Assembly: GCF_001865675.1 (NCBI RefSeq)
Contig: NZ_CP011319.1
Span: forward strand, 4,402,001-4,466,000
From: Janthinobacterium sp. 1_2014MBL_MicDiv
GTDB taxonomy: Bacteria; Pseudomonadota; Gammaproteobacteria; Burkholderiales; Burkholderiaceae_D
Direction: 5' to 3'
Length of the DNA stretch: 64,000 bases
Part shown: one piece after another, positions 31,181-41,189 of the stretch
Layout: every line of letters begins with the position of its first letter
Numbering within the stretch: position 1 is the first letter of the stretch
Position numbers and translations under genes: made by a program
Notes under the pieces: generated by a model
Databases searched by the model: none
Told to the model about the DNA's origin: nothing
The model's input: the letters and a program-made list of their open reading frames with translations, nothing else

Positions 31181-31542
31181 ATACGCCATCGACTACGCAA
31201 GACCTGGCCCAGCTATCGTGCGCGCCGCGCCAGCAGGCGCTGGGCGACACCGACATCGCCACGCTGGGCGCCCTGCTGCCGCAGTGGCGCGTGCAAAACG
31301 GCAAGCTGTGCCGCGACTTCGGCTTCAAGAATTACTACCAGACCCTGGCGTTCGTCAACGCCCTGGCCTATATGACCCATACACAAGATCACCATCCGGA
31401 GCTCATCATTACTTACAAAACCTGCGCCGTGCGCTACGACACGCATTCGGTCAACCAGGGCGCCGGCGGCCTGTCGGAAAACGACTTCATCTGCGCCGCC
31501 AAGGCTGACCTCATTTACTACAGCGGCGCGACCACACCATGA
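31177..31542 (+). CDS. Pterin-4a-carbinolamine dehydratase
   Basis: Cytoplasmic enzyme of 121 residues that dehydrates 4a-hydroxytetrahydropterin. The family active-site pattern THTQDHHPELIITYKTCAVR, with the paired His and the downstream DTHSV(N)QG, is visible. The N-terminal 20 residues are an unconserved extension. Overlaps both neighbours by ATGA, giving a three-gene unit with the protease and rsgA. No phenylalanine hydroxylase gene is near, so its pterin partner must be elsewhere. Confidence 0.92.
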   Translation: MNTPSTTQDLAQLSCAPRQQALGDTDIATLGALLPQWRVQNGKLCRDFGFKNYYQTLAFVNALAYMTHTQDHHPELIITYKTCAVRYDTHSVNQGAGGLSENDFICAAKADLIYYSGATTP

Positions 31543-32456
31543 GCGACGCAAAGCTGGAAACCAAGCTGACCGGCGTCATCATCGCCGCCCACGGCCGCCA
31601 CTACCTGGCCGACGTGGATGGCGCCAAGCTGCAATGCGTGACGCGCGGCAAGAAAACCAATGTGGCCGTGGGCGATATCGTGCACGTGACGCGCACCTCC
31701 AACGACCAGGCCGTCATCGACCGCATCGAGGAACGCAAGACCCTGCTGTACCGCTCGGACCAGTACAAATCGAAATTGCTGGCCGCCAACCTGACGCAGC
31801 TGTTCATCGTCGTGGCGACGGAACCGGGCTTTGCCGACGACCTGATCTCGCGCTCGCTGGTGGCGGCCGACGCGGCCGGCATCGAGGCGCGCATCATCCT
31901 CAACAAGACGGACGTGACGGCCTCGCTGGACAAGACCCGCGAACGCCTGCTGCCGTATTCTTCGCTCGGCTATCCCGTGCATGAAGTCTCGGCACGCGCC
32001 GAACCCGAGCACGCGGTGGCCACCCTGGCACCGCTGCTGGCGGGCCAGTCGTCCATCCTCATCGGCCAGTCGGGCATGGGCAAGTCGTCGCTGATCAACC
32101 TGCTGGTGCCGGACGCCGACATCGCCGTGCGCGAAATCTCGGCCGCGCTCGACACGGGCAAGCACACGACGACGTTTACGCGCCTGTACAAGCTCGACGA
32201 GCTGGGCGCGAACAGTTCCATCATCGATTCGCCAGGCTTCCAGGAATTCGGCCTGTACCACCTGTCCGAAGGCATGCTGGAGCGGGCCTTCCGCGAATTC
32301 CAGCCCTACCTGGGCGGCTGCAAGTTTTATAACTGCCGCCACCTGATCGAGCCGCAGTGTGCGATCCTGCAAGCCATGGCTGAAGGAAAAATCGCCAAGA
32401 TGCGCCATACCCTGTATGGCCAGCTGCTGCACGAATCGGCGCAAACGCTGTACTGA
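31539..32456 (+). CDS. rsgA: Ribosome small subunit-dependent GTPase A
   Basis: Circularly permuted GTPase of 305 residues that helps mature the 30S ribosomal subunit. An OB-fold lies at residues 1-80. GTPase motifs come in permuted order: G4 LNKTDV, then G1 GQSGMGKSSLIN, then G3 IDSPGFQEFGL. The C-terminal zinc-binding region CKFYNCRHLIEPQCA is present. It starts by ATGA overlap with the dehydratase gene. Confidence 0.95.
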   Translation: MSDAKLETKLTGVIIAAHGRHYLADVDGAKLQCVTRGKKTNVAVGDIVHVTRTSNDQAVIDRIEERKTLLYRSDQYKSKLLAANLTQLFIVVATEPGFADDLISRSLVAADAAGIEARIILNKTDVTASLDKTRERLLPYSSLGYPVHEVSARAEPEHAVATLAPLLAGQSSILIGQSGMGKSSLINLLVPDADIAVREISAALDTGKHTTTFTRLYKLDELGANSSIIDSPGFQEFGLYHLSEGMLERAFREFQPYLGGCKFYNCRHLIEPQCAILQAMAEGKIAKMRHTLYGQLLHESAQTLY

Positions 32457-32465
32457 TCTGCCATG

Positions 32466-32488
32466 GCGCCCGCTATCGCAGCGGGCGT
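32466..32488 (+). terminator. Hairpin after rsgA
   Basis: CGCCCGCT and AGCGGGCG pair around ATCGC ten bases after the rsgA stop. No T tract follows, so it may be a weak or factor-assisted terminator. Confidence 0.4.
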
Positions 32489-32521
32489 CAAACCGATAAA
32501 AAAACTATCATTTCCACAAAG

Positions 32522-32538
32522 ACAGAATTAAATTCTGT
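32522..32538. promoter_or_regulatory. 17-base palindrome upstream of a secreted-protein gene
   Basis: ACAGAATT-A-AATTCTGT is a perfect palindrome, AT-rich against the GC-rich background, about 200 bases before the start at 32739. It looks like a repressor or activator site. Between it and the gene (32539-32738) I see no convincing coding region. Confidence 0.5.
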
Positions 32539-32738
32539 TGTATAGCCAACTTTCCGGCATTCCTACCAAAACCGTCCATCGCCCGATTTCGCGCTTCAGC
32601 GCCGGATTCCGGCATTTCATCGCTTTGCGCTGGCACGTCGCCCCAGCGCTTGCTACCTTGGCATTGTCCCCGCCAGCGAACCTGCTGGAGACAACACTGG
32701 TCTAACTCCAACTAGCATCTCGATCACAAGGTGAAATC

Positions 32739-33155
32739 ATGAAAGCATCGTTCTCGCGCACCCTCGCCCTCGGCAGCGCCGCCCTCGTCCTCGGCCTGTC
32801 CAGCCTCAGCGCCAGCGCGCTGGAAATCGGCGAACAGGACAAAGTCCAGATCTCCGGCAAGGCCTACAAGCTGGCGCCCCAGGAATTCAGCCAGTACGGC
32901 AATCGCTACCACCTCGACACGGGCGACACCCTGTTGCTGCGCCAGCAAGTGAACCGCTATTTCACGCAGCTCAAGGGCCAGCCGGAAGTGGAACTGTTCG
33001 GCCGCGCGCCGGGCGTCTTTGAAACGGCCAGCGGCACCCGCCTGGAATTTCGCAGCGATGCCGACGTCATCGCCATTACCGGACTGAGCCAAATTCCGGG
33101 GGCGGTCGCCAAGGCCGGCGAGACCGCCAGCACCGTGCATTTCGCCGCGCGCTAG
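32739..33155 (+). CDS. Small exported protein of unknown function
   Basis: Protein of 138 residues with a clear signal peptide (KASFSRTLALGSAALVLGLS, cut near residue 27 after SASA). The mature part of about 110 residues is beta-rich, with no cysteine and no recognisable domain; the end, ETASTVHFAAR, is not a barrel signature. Probably periplasmic. RBS AAGG lies about eight bases before the ATG. The gene is alone behind a long leader with a palindrome at 32522-32538, which suggests it is specifically regulated. Confidence 0.75.
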   Translation: MKASFSRTLALGSAALVLGLSSLSASALEIGEQDKVQISGKAYKLAPQEFSQYGNRYHLDTGDTLLLRQQVNRYFTQLKGQPEVELFGRAPGVFETASGTRLEFRSDADVIAITGLSQIPGAVAKAGETASTVHFAAR

Positions 33156-33366
33156 GCAAGCGGCAAGGCCGCCATCCCTGGCCCGTCAACGGGGCGCACG
33201 CCAGCCGGCAGGGATTGGCGCGCGCCCCGCTTGCTTTACGACCGGGAATTTCGCAGAAAAAACTGTTCCGTCCGCCAAACAACTGCATCCGAATGCAGCT
33301 TACAATGCGATCCAATAAGGTGTCACTGGCCGCTGGCCAACACCATCGCCTTGCGGGAGATTTCGG

Positions 33367-36222
33367 ATGGAAATGTTCGCCCTCGAACATGACATTGCAC
33401 AGTGGGAAGACTCACTGCAGCCATTACGCGCAGTGGAGCGCCTGCCCTTGCTGATGCTGCTGGCATGGCATCTGCGCCAGCGCAACTGTGCACAAGCACA
33501 ACAGTATGCGGCCGAAGCGAGCATTTTGTTACCGCTGGCACAGCTGCCGGCGCACGCCCTGGCCATCGCGCAGGCACGCCTGCAGCTGGTGCGTGCGGAA
33601 GTTGCATGGTTGCAAGGTTCGCTCGATGCGGCCGAAAGCCTGGCCATGGCGGCGCACGCCATCCTGTGCGCGCACGGCGACGGCGCCGGCTGCGCCGATG
33701 TGCACTGGCTGCTCTCGTCGATCGCCGTCGACCGCGGTGACCATGCGCGCTGCGACGCCGAGTTGCTGGCGGCGGGCGAACAGGCGCGCAGCGCCGGCGA
33801 CGCCATGCGCGCCAGGCTGGCCGACGCGGCCACGGCGCGCTGGGCCGTGCTGCGCGATGCGCCTGCCGCGCTGGCACGCTGGGGCGGCCACTTCCTGGCC
33901 GACGGCGCCAGTGGCAAGCTCGACGCGCCGCTGGCCACCTGGATACACGACTTCCGTGGCTTGCTGGCGCACACCTCGCGCGACCTGGGCACGGCCGCCG
34001 GTCACTATATGCAAAGCTACGAGGCGGCACTGGAAAGCGGCCAGTTGCGCGGCGCCATCACGGCCGCCATCAATATCGGCGACTGCTTCGCCAGCCTGAA
34101 CGACCATGAATCGGCGCTGGAATGGATGCAATGCGCGCTCGACCTGGCGCGCCCGACAGGCTGGCCGCGCAGCATCGGCGCTTGCCAGACGCATGCGGCG
34201 GAAACCATGCGCAAGCTGGGACGCCTGGCGGCCGCCGAGGACTTGCTGCGCGAAGCGCTGCTCATCCTGGCGCCCGTGTCCGGCGCACGCACCTACGCCA
34301 ACGCCCTCTTCCACCTTGGCGAACTGAGCCTGGACAAGGGCGACTACGACACCGCGCTCGACGCCTTCAGCCGCCTGGCGCAGCGTGCCGAGGCGCTGGG
34401 CCAGGCCGATTTCCGCAGCATGGCGCAGCGCGGCAGCGCGCATGCACTGTCCTACCTGGACCGTCCCGACGAGGCGCACCAGGCGGCAGAGCGGGCGCGC
34501 CAGCTGGCCACGGTACAGGGCGACGCCATGCACCAGGTGGCGGCATTGCGCGTGCTGGCCATGCTGCATGCGCGCCACGACCTGCCGCCACCGCCCGGCA
34601 TGCAGGAGCGCAATCCCGCCCTGCACTATCTACACCAGGCATTGCAGGTCGCCGCCTCGATCGACGGCTATGTGCCGCCCGGCGAGCTGCTCGATGCGCT
34701 GGCGCGCGAATACGCGCATGCGGGCGACTATGCGCGCGCCTACGATATCGCGCTCGACGCGGGCGTGGCGCGCGAAAAAAGCCACACCCAGCAGGCGAGC
34801 AACCGCGCCACCGCCATGCAGGTCTACCACCAGACGGAACATGCGCGCTCGGAAGGCTATCATCACCGCGAACTGGCCGCGTCCGAGGCGCGCCGCGCCG
34901 AAGTGCTGCAGCAGACCAGCGATACCCTGGAGCGGCTGTCGGCCATCGGCCAGGAAATCACCACCCACCTCGACGCCAGCGCCGTGTTCCAGGTGCTGGA
35001 CCGCCATGTGCATGCCTTGCTGCCCGTTAACACCTTTGCCGTCTACATGCTCGACGCGGCGGGCACGGCCCTGCGCCGCGCGCACGGCATCGAGGCGGGC
35101 CGCCCGCTGCCCGACAATGCCATCCCCCTGAGTAATCCACGCGCCTATTCCGTGCGCTGCCTGCTTGGACGGCGCGAGGTGTATATCGCGCAAGTTCCGC
35201 CGCGGCGCCATGCCTACACCGTGCCTGGCACCCTGCATAACCAGAGCGTGCTGTATGTGCCGCTGATGGTGGGCGAACGCGTGCTCGGCGTGATGACGGT
35301 GCAGGCTTGCCATGCGAATGCGTACGGCGAGCGCGAGCGGCTGATTTTCCGCACCCTGTGCGCGTACGGCGCCATCGCGCTCGACAATGCCAGCGCCTAC
35401 CGCCAGCTGCAAGATGCTCAGGCGCAACTGGTGTCGCAGGAAAAGCTGGCCGCCCTCGGTTCGCTGATGGCGGGCGTGGCGCATGAGCTGAACACGCCGA
35501 TCGGCAACAGCTTATTGATTGCCAGCACCATGCAGCAAAAGACGGACGACGTGGCGCGCCTGATGAACGGCGCCGGCCTGCGCCGCTCGGACCTGGCCGC
35601 CTACATCGACGATGCGGGCAAGGCGGCCGAACTGGTGATGCGCGGCCTGCACAGCGCGGCCGACCTGGTCAACAGTTTCAAGCAGGTGGCCGTCGACCGC
35701 ACCACCGAGCAGCGGCGCCAGTTCGACTTGCAGCAGGTCAGCACGGAAATCATCGCCACCGTCATGAACCGCATCCGCAGCTCGGGCCACCGCATCGAGA
35801 CAGACATCGATTTCGGCATCGCCATGGACAGCTATCCGGGCCCGTTCGGACAGGTAATCACCAATTTGATCAACAATGCCCTGCTGCACGCCTTCGACCA
35901 GGCGGCCAACGACGGCAGCGCCAGCACGGGCTGCATGCGCCTGTCGGCCACGACCGACGCCGCGCGCGTGCGGATCGTCTTTGCCGACAATGGCGGCGGC
36001 ATCGCCGAACAGTATCTGTCGCGTATCTTCGACCCCTTCTTTACCACCAAGCTGGGCCAGGGCGGCAGCGGTCTGGGGCTGTCGATCAGCTACAACATCG
36101 TCACGGCCCTGCTGGGCGGCACCATCCAGGTGGCCAGCAGCCCTGCCGGCACGCACTTCACGCTGGACCTGCCGCTGGTGGCGCCCCAGCTGGACGGCGC
36201 GGCCCCGGCCAGCATCTATTGA
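33367..36222 (+). CDS. TPR-GAF sensor histidine kinase
   Basis: Cytoplasmic sensor kinase of 951 residues. Residues 1 to about 500 are helical TPR-like repeats (for example YANALFHLGELSLDKGDYDT). A coiled coil leads to a GAF domain at about 520-690 (IGQEITTHLDASAVFQVLDR, VLYVPLMVGERVLGVMTVQ). The dimerisation helix has MAGVAHELNTPIGNSLLIAS with the phospho-accepting His near residue 705, and the ATPase domain has VITNLINNALLHAF near 830 and GQGGSGLGLSISYNIV near 900. No membrane helix is seen, so it senses a cytoplasmic signal. There is no response regulator gene beside it. RBS GGGAG precedes the ATG. Confidence 0.9.
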   Translation: MEMFALEHDIAQWEDSLQPLRAVERLPLLMLLAWHLRQRNCAQAQQYAAEASILLPLAQLPAHALAIAQARLQLVRAEVAWLQGSLDAAESLAMAAHAILCAHGDGAGCADVHWLLSSIAVDRGDHARCDAELLAAGEQARSAGDAMRARLADAATARWAVLRDAPAALARWGGHFLADGASGKLDAPLATWIHDFRGLLAHTSRDLGTAAGHYMQSYEAALESGQLRGAITAAINIGDCFASLNDHESALEWMQCALDLARPTGWPRSIGACQTHAAETMRKLGRLAAAEDLLREALLILAPVSGARTYANALFHLGELSLDKGDYDTALDAFSRLAQRAEALGQADFRSMAQRGSAHALSYLDRPDEAHQAAERARQLATVQGDAMHQVAALRVLAMLHARHDLPPPPGMQERNPALHYLHQALQVAASIDGYVPPGELLDALAREYAHAGDYARAYDIALDAGVAREKSHTQQASNRATAMQVYHQTEHARSEGYHHRELAASEARRAEVLQQTSDTLERLSAIGQEITTHLDASAVFQVLDRHVHALLPVNTFAVYMLDAAGTALRRAHGIEAGRPLPDNAIPLSNPRAYSVRCLLGRREVYIAQVPPRRHAYTVPGTLHNQSVLYVPLMVGERVLGVMTVQACHANAYGERERLIFRTLCAYGAIALDNASAYRQLQDAQAQLVSQEKLAALGSLMAGVAHELNTPIGNSLLIASTMQQKTDDVARLMNGAGLRRSDLAAYIDDAGKAAELVMRGLHSAADLVNSFKQVAVDRTTEQRRQFDLQQVSTEIIATVMNRIRSSGHRIETDIDFGIAMDSYPGPFGQVITNLINNALLHAFDQAANDGSASTGCMRLSATTDAARVRIVFADNGGGIAEQYLSRIFDPFFTTKLGQGGSGLGLSISYNIVTALLGGTIQVASSPAGTHFTLDLPLVAPQLDGAAPASIY

Positions 36223-36235
36223 TGCCTGCCGTACA

Positions 36236-36269
36236 CGGGCGCGCGCTTGCCTATACAAGTACGCGCCCG
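36236..36269 (+). terminator. Terminator-like hairpin after the sensor kinase
   Basis: CGGGCGCG and CGCGCCCG pair around an inner CTTG/CAAG stem, 14 bases after the stop; a short T-containing run (GGTCTTTCC) follows. Confidence 0.5.
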
Positions 36270-36276
36270 GACGGTC

Positions 36277-36306
36277 TTTCCAATCTAAAAGCAAAACCCT
36301 TATAAT
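36277..36306 (+). promoter_or_regulatory. Promoter of argF
   Basis: TTTCCA (36277-36282) and a perfect TATAAT (36301-36306) with 18 bases between. The leader to the ATG at 36503 would be about 190 bases, with no obvious ORF or known leader motif. Confidence 0.6.
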
Positions 36307-36502
36307 TGAACGGCTGACGTACCTGCCATTGCATTATTTTCAACTTGGCAAACCGCATCGTATCGCCCGATTGGCATCCACGGGCGACGGTCAACACAGC
36401 AGCGCGCCGGGCAAGGCAGCCATCAGCACGACGTTTTTCGGCTGATGCAACCCGGCGGGAAAGGCACGCCGCCGGCGGCCTGCGCATCTTCAAGTGGTCA
36501 TT

Positions 36503-37423
36503 ATGTCTACAAAAAAACCGATCAAGCACTACCTCCAGTTCTCCGATTTCACGTTGGAAGAGTACGAATATGTGATCGAACGCGCCCATCTGATCAAGCG
36601 CAAGTTCAAGAACTACGAAATCTACCATCCACTGATCGACCGCACCCTGGTGATGGTCTTTGAAAAGAATTCCACCCGCACGCGCCTGTCGTTCGAGGCC
36701 GGCATGCACCAGCTGGGCGGCGCCGCCATCTACCTGAACACGCGCGACTCGCAGCTGGGCCGCGGCGAACCGGTGGAAGACGCGGGCCAGGTCATGTCGC
36801 GCATGTGCGACATCATCATGGTGCGCACCTTCGGCCAGGAAATCATCGAGCGTTTCGCCGCCAACTCGCGCGTGCCCGTGATCAATGGCCTGACCAATGA
36901 ACACCACCCGTGCCAGGTATTTGCCGACATCTTCACGTATATCGAGCACCGCGGTTCGATCGCCGGCAAGGTCGTCGCCTGGATCGGCGACGCCAACAAC
37001 ATGCTGTATTCGTGGCTGCAGGCGGCCGAGGTGTTCGGCTTCCACGTCAACGTGTCGACGCCGAAGGGCTACGACATCGACCTGTCGCAGGTCAAGACGC
37101 AGCGCTACACCTTCTTCGCCAACCCGTCCGACGCCTGCGAAGGCGCGCACCTGGTCAACACGGACGTGTGGACCAGCATGGGCTACGAAGCGGAAAACGC
37201 GGCCCGCATCGCCGCCTTCGACGGCTGGATCGTCGATGGCGCGAAGATGGCCCGCGCCGCGCCCGACGCGCTGTTCATGCACTGCCTGCCCGCCCACCGC
37301 GGCGAGGAAGTGGCCGCCGAAGTGATCGACGGCCCGCAATCGGTGGTGTGGGACGAGGCGGAAAACCGCCTGCACGTGCAAAAAGCTTTAATCGAGTACC
37401 TGTTACTCGGTAAAATCAGTTAA
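36503..37423 (+). CDS. argF: Ornithine carbamoyltransferase
   Basis: Enzyme of 306 residues that makes citrulline from ornithine and carbamoyl phosphate in arginine synthesis. The carbamoyl-phosphate site STRTR is at residues 57-61, HPCQVFAD near 135, and the ornithine-site HCLPAHRGEE near 269. I chose the ATG at 36503; an in-frame GTG nine bases upstream is a possible alternative. No ribosome site of note is seen. argG follows 70 bases downstream on the same strand, so citrulline goes directly to the next step. Confidence 0.96.
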   Translation: MSTKKPIKHYLQFSDFTLEEYEYVIERAHLIKRKFKNYEIYHPLIDRTLVMVFEKNSTRTRLSFEAGMHQLGGAAIYLNTRDSQLGRGEPVEDAGQVMSRMCDIIMVRTFGQEIIERFAANSRVPVINGLTNEHHPCQVFADIFTYIEHRGSIAGKVVAWIGDANNMLYSWLQAAEVFGFHVNVSTPKGYDIDLSQVKTQRYTFFANPSDACEGAHLVNTDVWTSMGYEAENAARIAAFDGWIVDGAKMARAAPDALFMHCLPAHRGEEVAAEVIDGPQSVVWDEAENRLHVQKALIEYLLLGKIS

Positions 37424-37493
37424 TTCGCCAGGAAATGGCCGATCACCTGGCAGCATCGCACTACATACATAGACAACGACAACTGGAAGCAAT

Positions 37494-38729
<1,236 letters not shown>

Positions 38730-38764
38730 GTAGTTGCCGGGAGGCACCGCCTCCCGCGCCCGCC

Positions 38765-38790
38765 AAAAGCCGCCCATGGGCGGCTTTTTT
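38765..38790 (+). terminator. Intrinsic terminator of argFG
   Basis: AAAAGCCGCCC and GGGCGGCTTTT form a long stem with a tight loop, ending in six T. It separates the arginine genes from the wsp promoter. Confidence 0.9.
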
Positions 38791-38850
38791 ACGTCTGGAG
38801 CGCACTCGGCCGTGATTTACGGCCGTGCGCGCGCCCAGATCGCCCCCATT

Positions 38851-38879
38851 TTGCTGTCCGCATGGCAAAATGCTACAGT
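38851..38879 (+). promoter_or_regulatory. Promoter of the wsp operon
   Basis: TTGCTG (38851-38856) and TACAGT (38874-38879) with exactly 17 bases between. The start of transcription would be about 30 bases before the wspA ATG. Confidence 0.6.
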
Positions 38880-38916
38880 GCAATTGTGCTGACCTTCCCG
38901 CTTCCGGAGCCCTCCC

Positions 38917-40728
38917 ATGTTCAAAGACCTGAGTATCAAGAATAAACTGTACCTGGGCTTCGGCTCGATCGTGGTCATCATCCTGATCCTGCTGGGCGTC
39001 GCCTACAACAGCTTTTCGCGCCTGTCCGAGGCCAATGCCTGGGACCGGCATACGATGGAAGTGCTGGTGGAGATCGACAAGATCCACAATTCCATCCTGC
39101 AGATCCAGGTGGAAACACGGGGCTACATCCTGAGCGGCAATGAAGTGTCGCTCAATTCGGAGACCGACGAGATGGCGGTGCTGAGCCAGCACACGCAAAA
39201 GGCCATGACCATGACGGCCGATAACAAGACGCAGACGGAACGCTTCCGCAAGATTGACGCGCTGACCACGGCCTGGGTCAAGGAGTGGATCACCCCCTTG
39301 ATCGAAAAACGCCGCACGCTGGGCAATGCACCGGGCGCGACCGAAGCGGTGGCGCGCCTCGTGCCTGCGGCCGGCTCGCCCGGCATCCTGCAAGCCAACA
39401 GGCTGCTCGACGAGGCGGCTGCCGAAGAAACCCGCCTGCTGACCGAACGCACGGCCACCACCGCCAGGCTGCAGGAAACCATGCTGCTGACGCTGGCGCT
39501 GGGCGGCGTGCTGTGCATCGTGCTGGCGCTGGGCATTTCCTACGTGCTGGGCCGCGCCATCCTCGGCCCGCTGAACAACCTGACGGACGCCGTCGGCCGC
39601 ATCGCCGGCGGCGAGCAGGGCGCGCGCGCCGCCATCATCTCGCGCGACGAACTGGGCAAGGTGACGGAAGAATTCAACCGCATGGCGCAAACCATCCAGG
39701 ACAACCAGGCCAATGAACTGGCCGCCACGAATAGCTTGCGCGCCAAGGTCGATTCGCTGCTGGAAGTGGTGTCGAAGGCCGCCTCGGGCGACTTGACGGG
39801 CAAGGTCAGCATCACCGGCAGCGACGCCATCGGCCAGCTGGGCAACGGCCTGGCGAAGATGTTCGAGAACCTGCGCAGCCTGCTCAACAATGTGCAGAAG
39901 GCGGGCATCCAGGTGACGACCTCGGCCACGGAAATCGCCGCTTCGGCGCGCCAGCAGGAAGCCACGGGCATTGAACAGGCGCAAACCAGCGTGGAAATTC
40001 TCAGCACCACCAAGGAAATCTCGGCCAATACGAGCCAGCTGCTGAAAACCATGGAAGACGCCACCGCCGTGGCCGACTACACGACGAATGCCACGGCCGA
40101 AGCGCAAAATAACCTCAAGCGCATGGATTCGACCATGCAGCACATGGTCTCGGCCACCGACTCCATCAACGCCAAGCTGGCCGCCCTGTCGGAAAAAGCC
40201 AGCAACATCAACAGCGTGCTGATCACCATCACCAAGGTGGCCGACCAGACCAACATCCTGTCGCTGAACGCCGCCATCGAGGCGGAAAAAGCGGGCGAAG
40301 CGGGCCGCGGCTTCTCCGTCGTGGCCACCGAAATCCGCCGCCTGGCCGACCAGACCTCCGTGTCCACCTGGGATATCGAGCAAATGCTGAAGGAAATGCA
40401 ATCGGCCGTGTCCGCCAGCGTGATGGGCATGGACAAATTTTCGGAGGAAATCCGCCGCAGCGTGGGCGAAGTGCGGCAAGTGGCCGAACAGCTGTCGTCC
40501 GTGATGGACCAGGTGCAGAAACTCACGCCGCAGTTTGACGCCGTGCTGCAAGGCATGCAGTCGCAGGCGATCGGCGCCTCGCAGATTTCCGACACCATGA
40601 TGCAGCTCAACGACGCCACGCAGCAGACGGTGGAATCGCTGAAAGCCACCAGCGAGGCGGTGCACCAGCTGCAGTACGCGGCCGGCGACCTGCAGTCGAG
40701 CGTGTCGACCTTCGCCGTCACCATCTGA
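38917..40728 (+). CDS. wspA: WspA-type methyl-accepting chemotaxis protein
   Basis: Membrane receptor of 603 residues that senses surface contact in the Wsp system. TM1 is about residues 13-33, a CHASE3-like helical periplasmic domain follows (KIHNSILQIQVETRGYILSG), TM2 is about 188-212, then HAMP and the methyl-accepting region. The signalling tip NILSLNAAIEAEKAGEAGRG is near residue 446. The order of the six following genes is that of wspB-F and wspR, which makes the assignment firm. RBS GGAG precedes the ATG. The receptor would feed the kinase WspE through the CheW proteins WspB and WspD. Confidence 0.93.
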   Translation: MFKDLSIKNKLYLGFGSIVVIILILLGVAYNSFSRLSEANAWDRHTMEVLVEIDKIHNSILQIQVETRGYILSGNEVSLNSETDEMAVLSQHTQKAMTMTADNKTQTERFRKIDALTTAWVKEWITPLIEKRRTLGNAPGATEAVARLVPAAGSPGILQANRLLDEAAAEETRLLTERTATTARLQETMLLTLALGGVLCIVLALGISYVLGRAILGPLNNLTDAVGRIAGGEQGARAAIISRDELGKVTEEFNRMAQTIQDNQANELAATNSLRAKVDSLLEVVSKAASGDLTGKVSITGSDAIGQLGNGLAKMFENLRSLLNNVQKAGIQVTTSATEIAASARQQEATGIEQAQTSVEILSTTKEISANTSQLLKTMEDATAVADYTTNATAEAQNNLKRMDSTMQHMVSATDSINAKLAALSEKASNINSVLITITKVADQTNILSLNAAIEAEKAGEAGRGFSVVATEIRRLADQTSVSTWDIEQMLKEMQSAVSASVMGMDKFSEEIRRSVGEVRQVAEQLSSVMDQVQKLTPQFDAVLQGMQSQAIGASQISDTMMQLNDATQQTVESLKATSEAVHQLQYAAGDLQSSVSTFAVTI

Positions 40729-40733
40729 GCCCC

Positions 40734-41189
40734 ATGAAAGTACTGCTCTTTCACATCGGACGCGACCGCTACGGCCTGCCGCTGGCCGGCATCGTGCGCG
40801 TGCTGCCGCTGCTGGAGCTCAAGCAGTTGCCGCTCACGCCCGACTATGTGGCCGGGCTGATGGACTTGCACGGCGCGCCCGTGCCCGTGATCGACCTGTC
40901 GCGCCTGGCCGGGCTGCCGGCAGCGGCCGCGCAATTCGACACGCGCATCATCATCGTCGACTACCGCGCGCCTGGCGGCGCCGCGCATGCGCTGGGGCTG
41001 ATGGCCTCGCAGGTGCGCGGCATCGCCGACATCGATCCGCAAAAACTCGACGACAGCGGCGTGGCGACGGCGCCCTTCCTGGGCCAGGTGGCCAGCGACG
41101 CCGACGGCATCGTGCAACTGGTGGAACTCGAACACCTGCTGCCGCCCGACGTGCGCGCGCTGCTGTTTCCGGCCGGGAGCGCGGCATGA
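40734..41189 (+). CDS. wspB: WspB-type CheW scaffold protein
   Basis: CheW-domain protein of 151 residues that couples WspA to the kinase WspE. CheW blocks are LLFHIGRDRYGLPLAGIVRVLP and GLMDLHGAPVPVIDLSRLAG. It starts five bases after the wspA stop and overlaps wspC by ATGA. One of two CheW proteins of the operon. Confidence 0.92.
   Translation: MKVLLFHIGRDRYGLPLAGIVRVLPLLELKQLPLTPDYVAGLMDLHGAPVPVIDLSRLAGLPAAAAQFDTRIIIVDYRAPGGAAHALGLMASQVRGIADIDPQKLDDSGVATAPFLGQVASDADGIVQLVELEHLLPPDVRALLFPAGSAA

Noticed and set aside
32508..32711. A 67-codon minus-strand frame between rsgA and the exported-protein gene
   Set aside because: No ribosome site, composition unlike a protein, and it crosses the palindrome at 32522-32538.
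33157..33235. Terminator after the small exported protein (GCAAGCGG pairing with CCGCTTGC)
   Set aside because: The arms are 63 bases apart with competing inner pairings, and there is no T tract; too weak to list.
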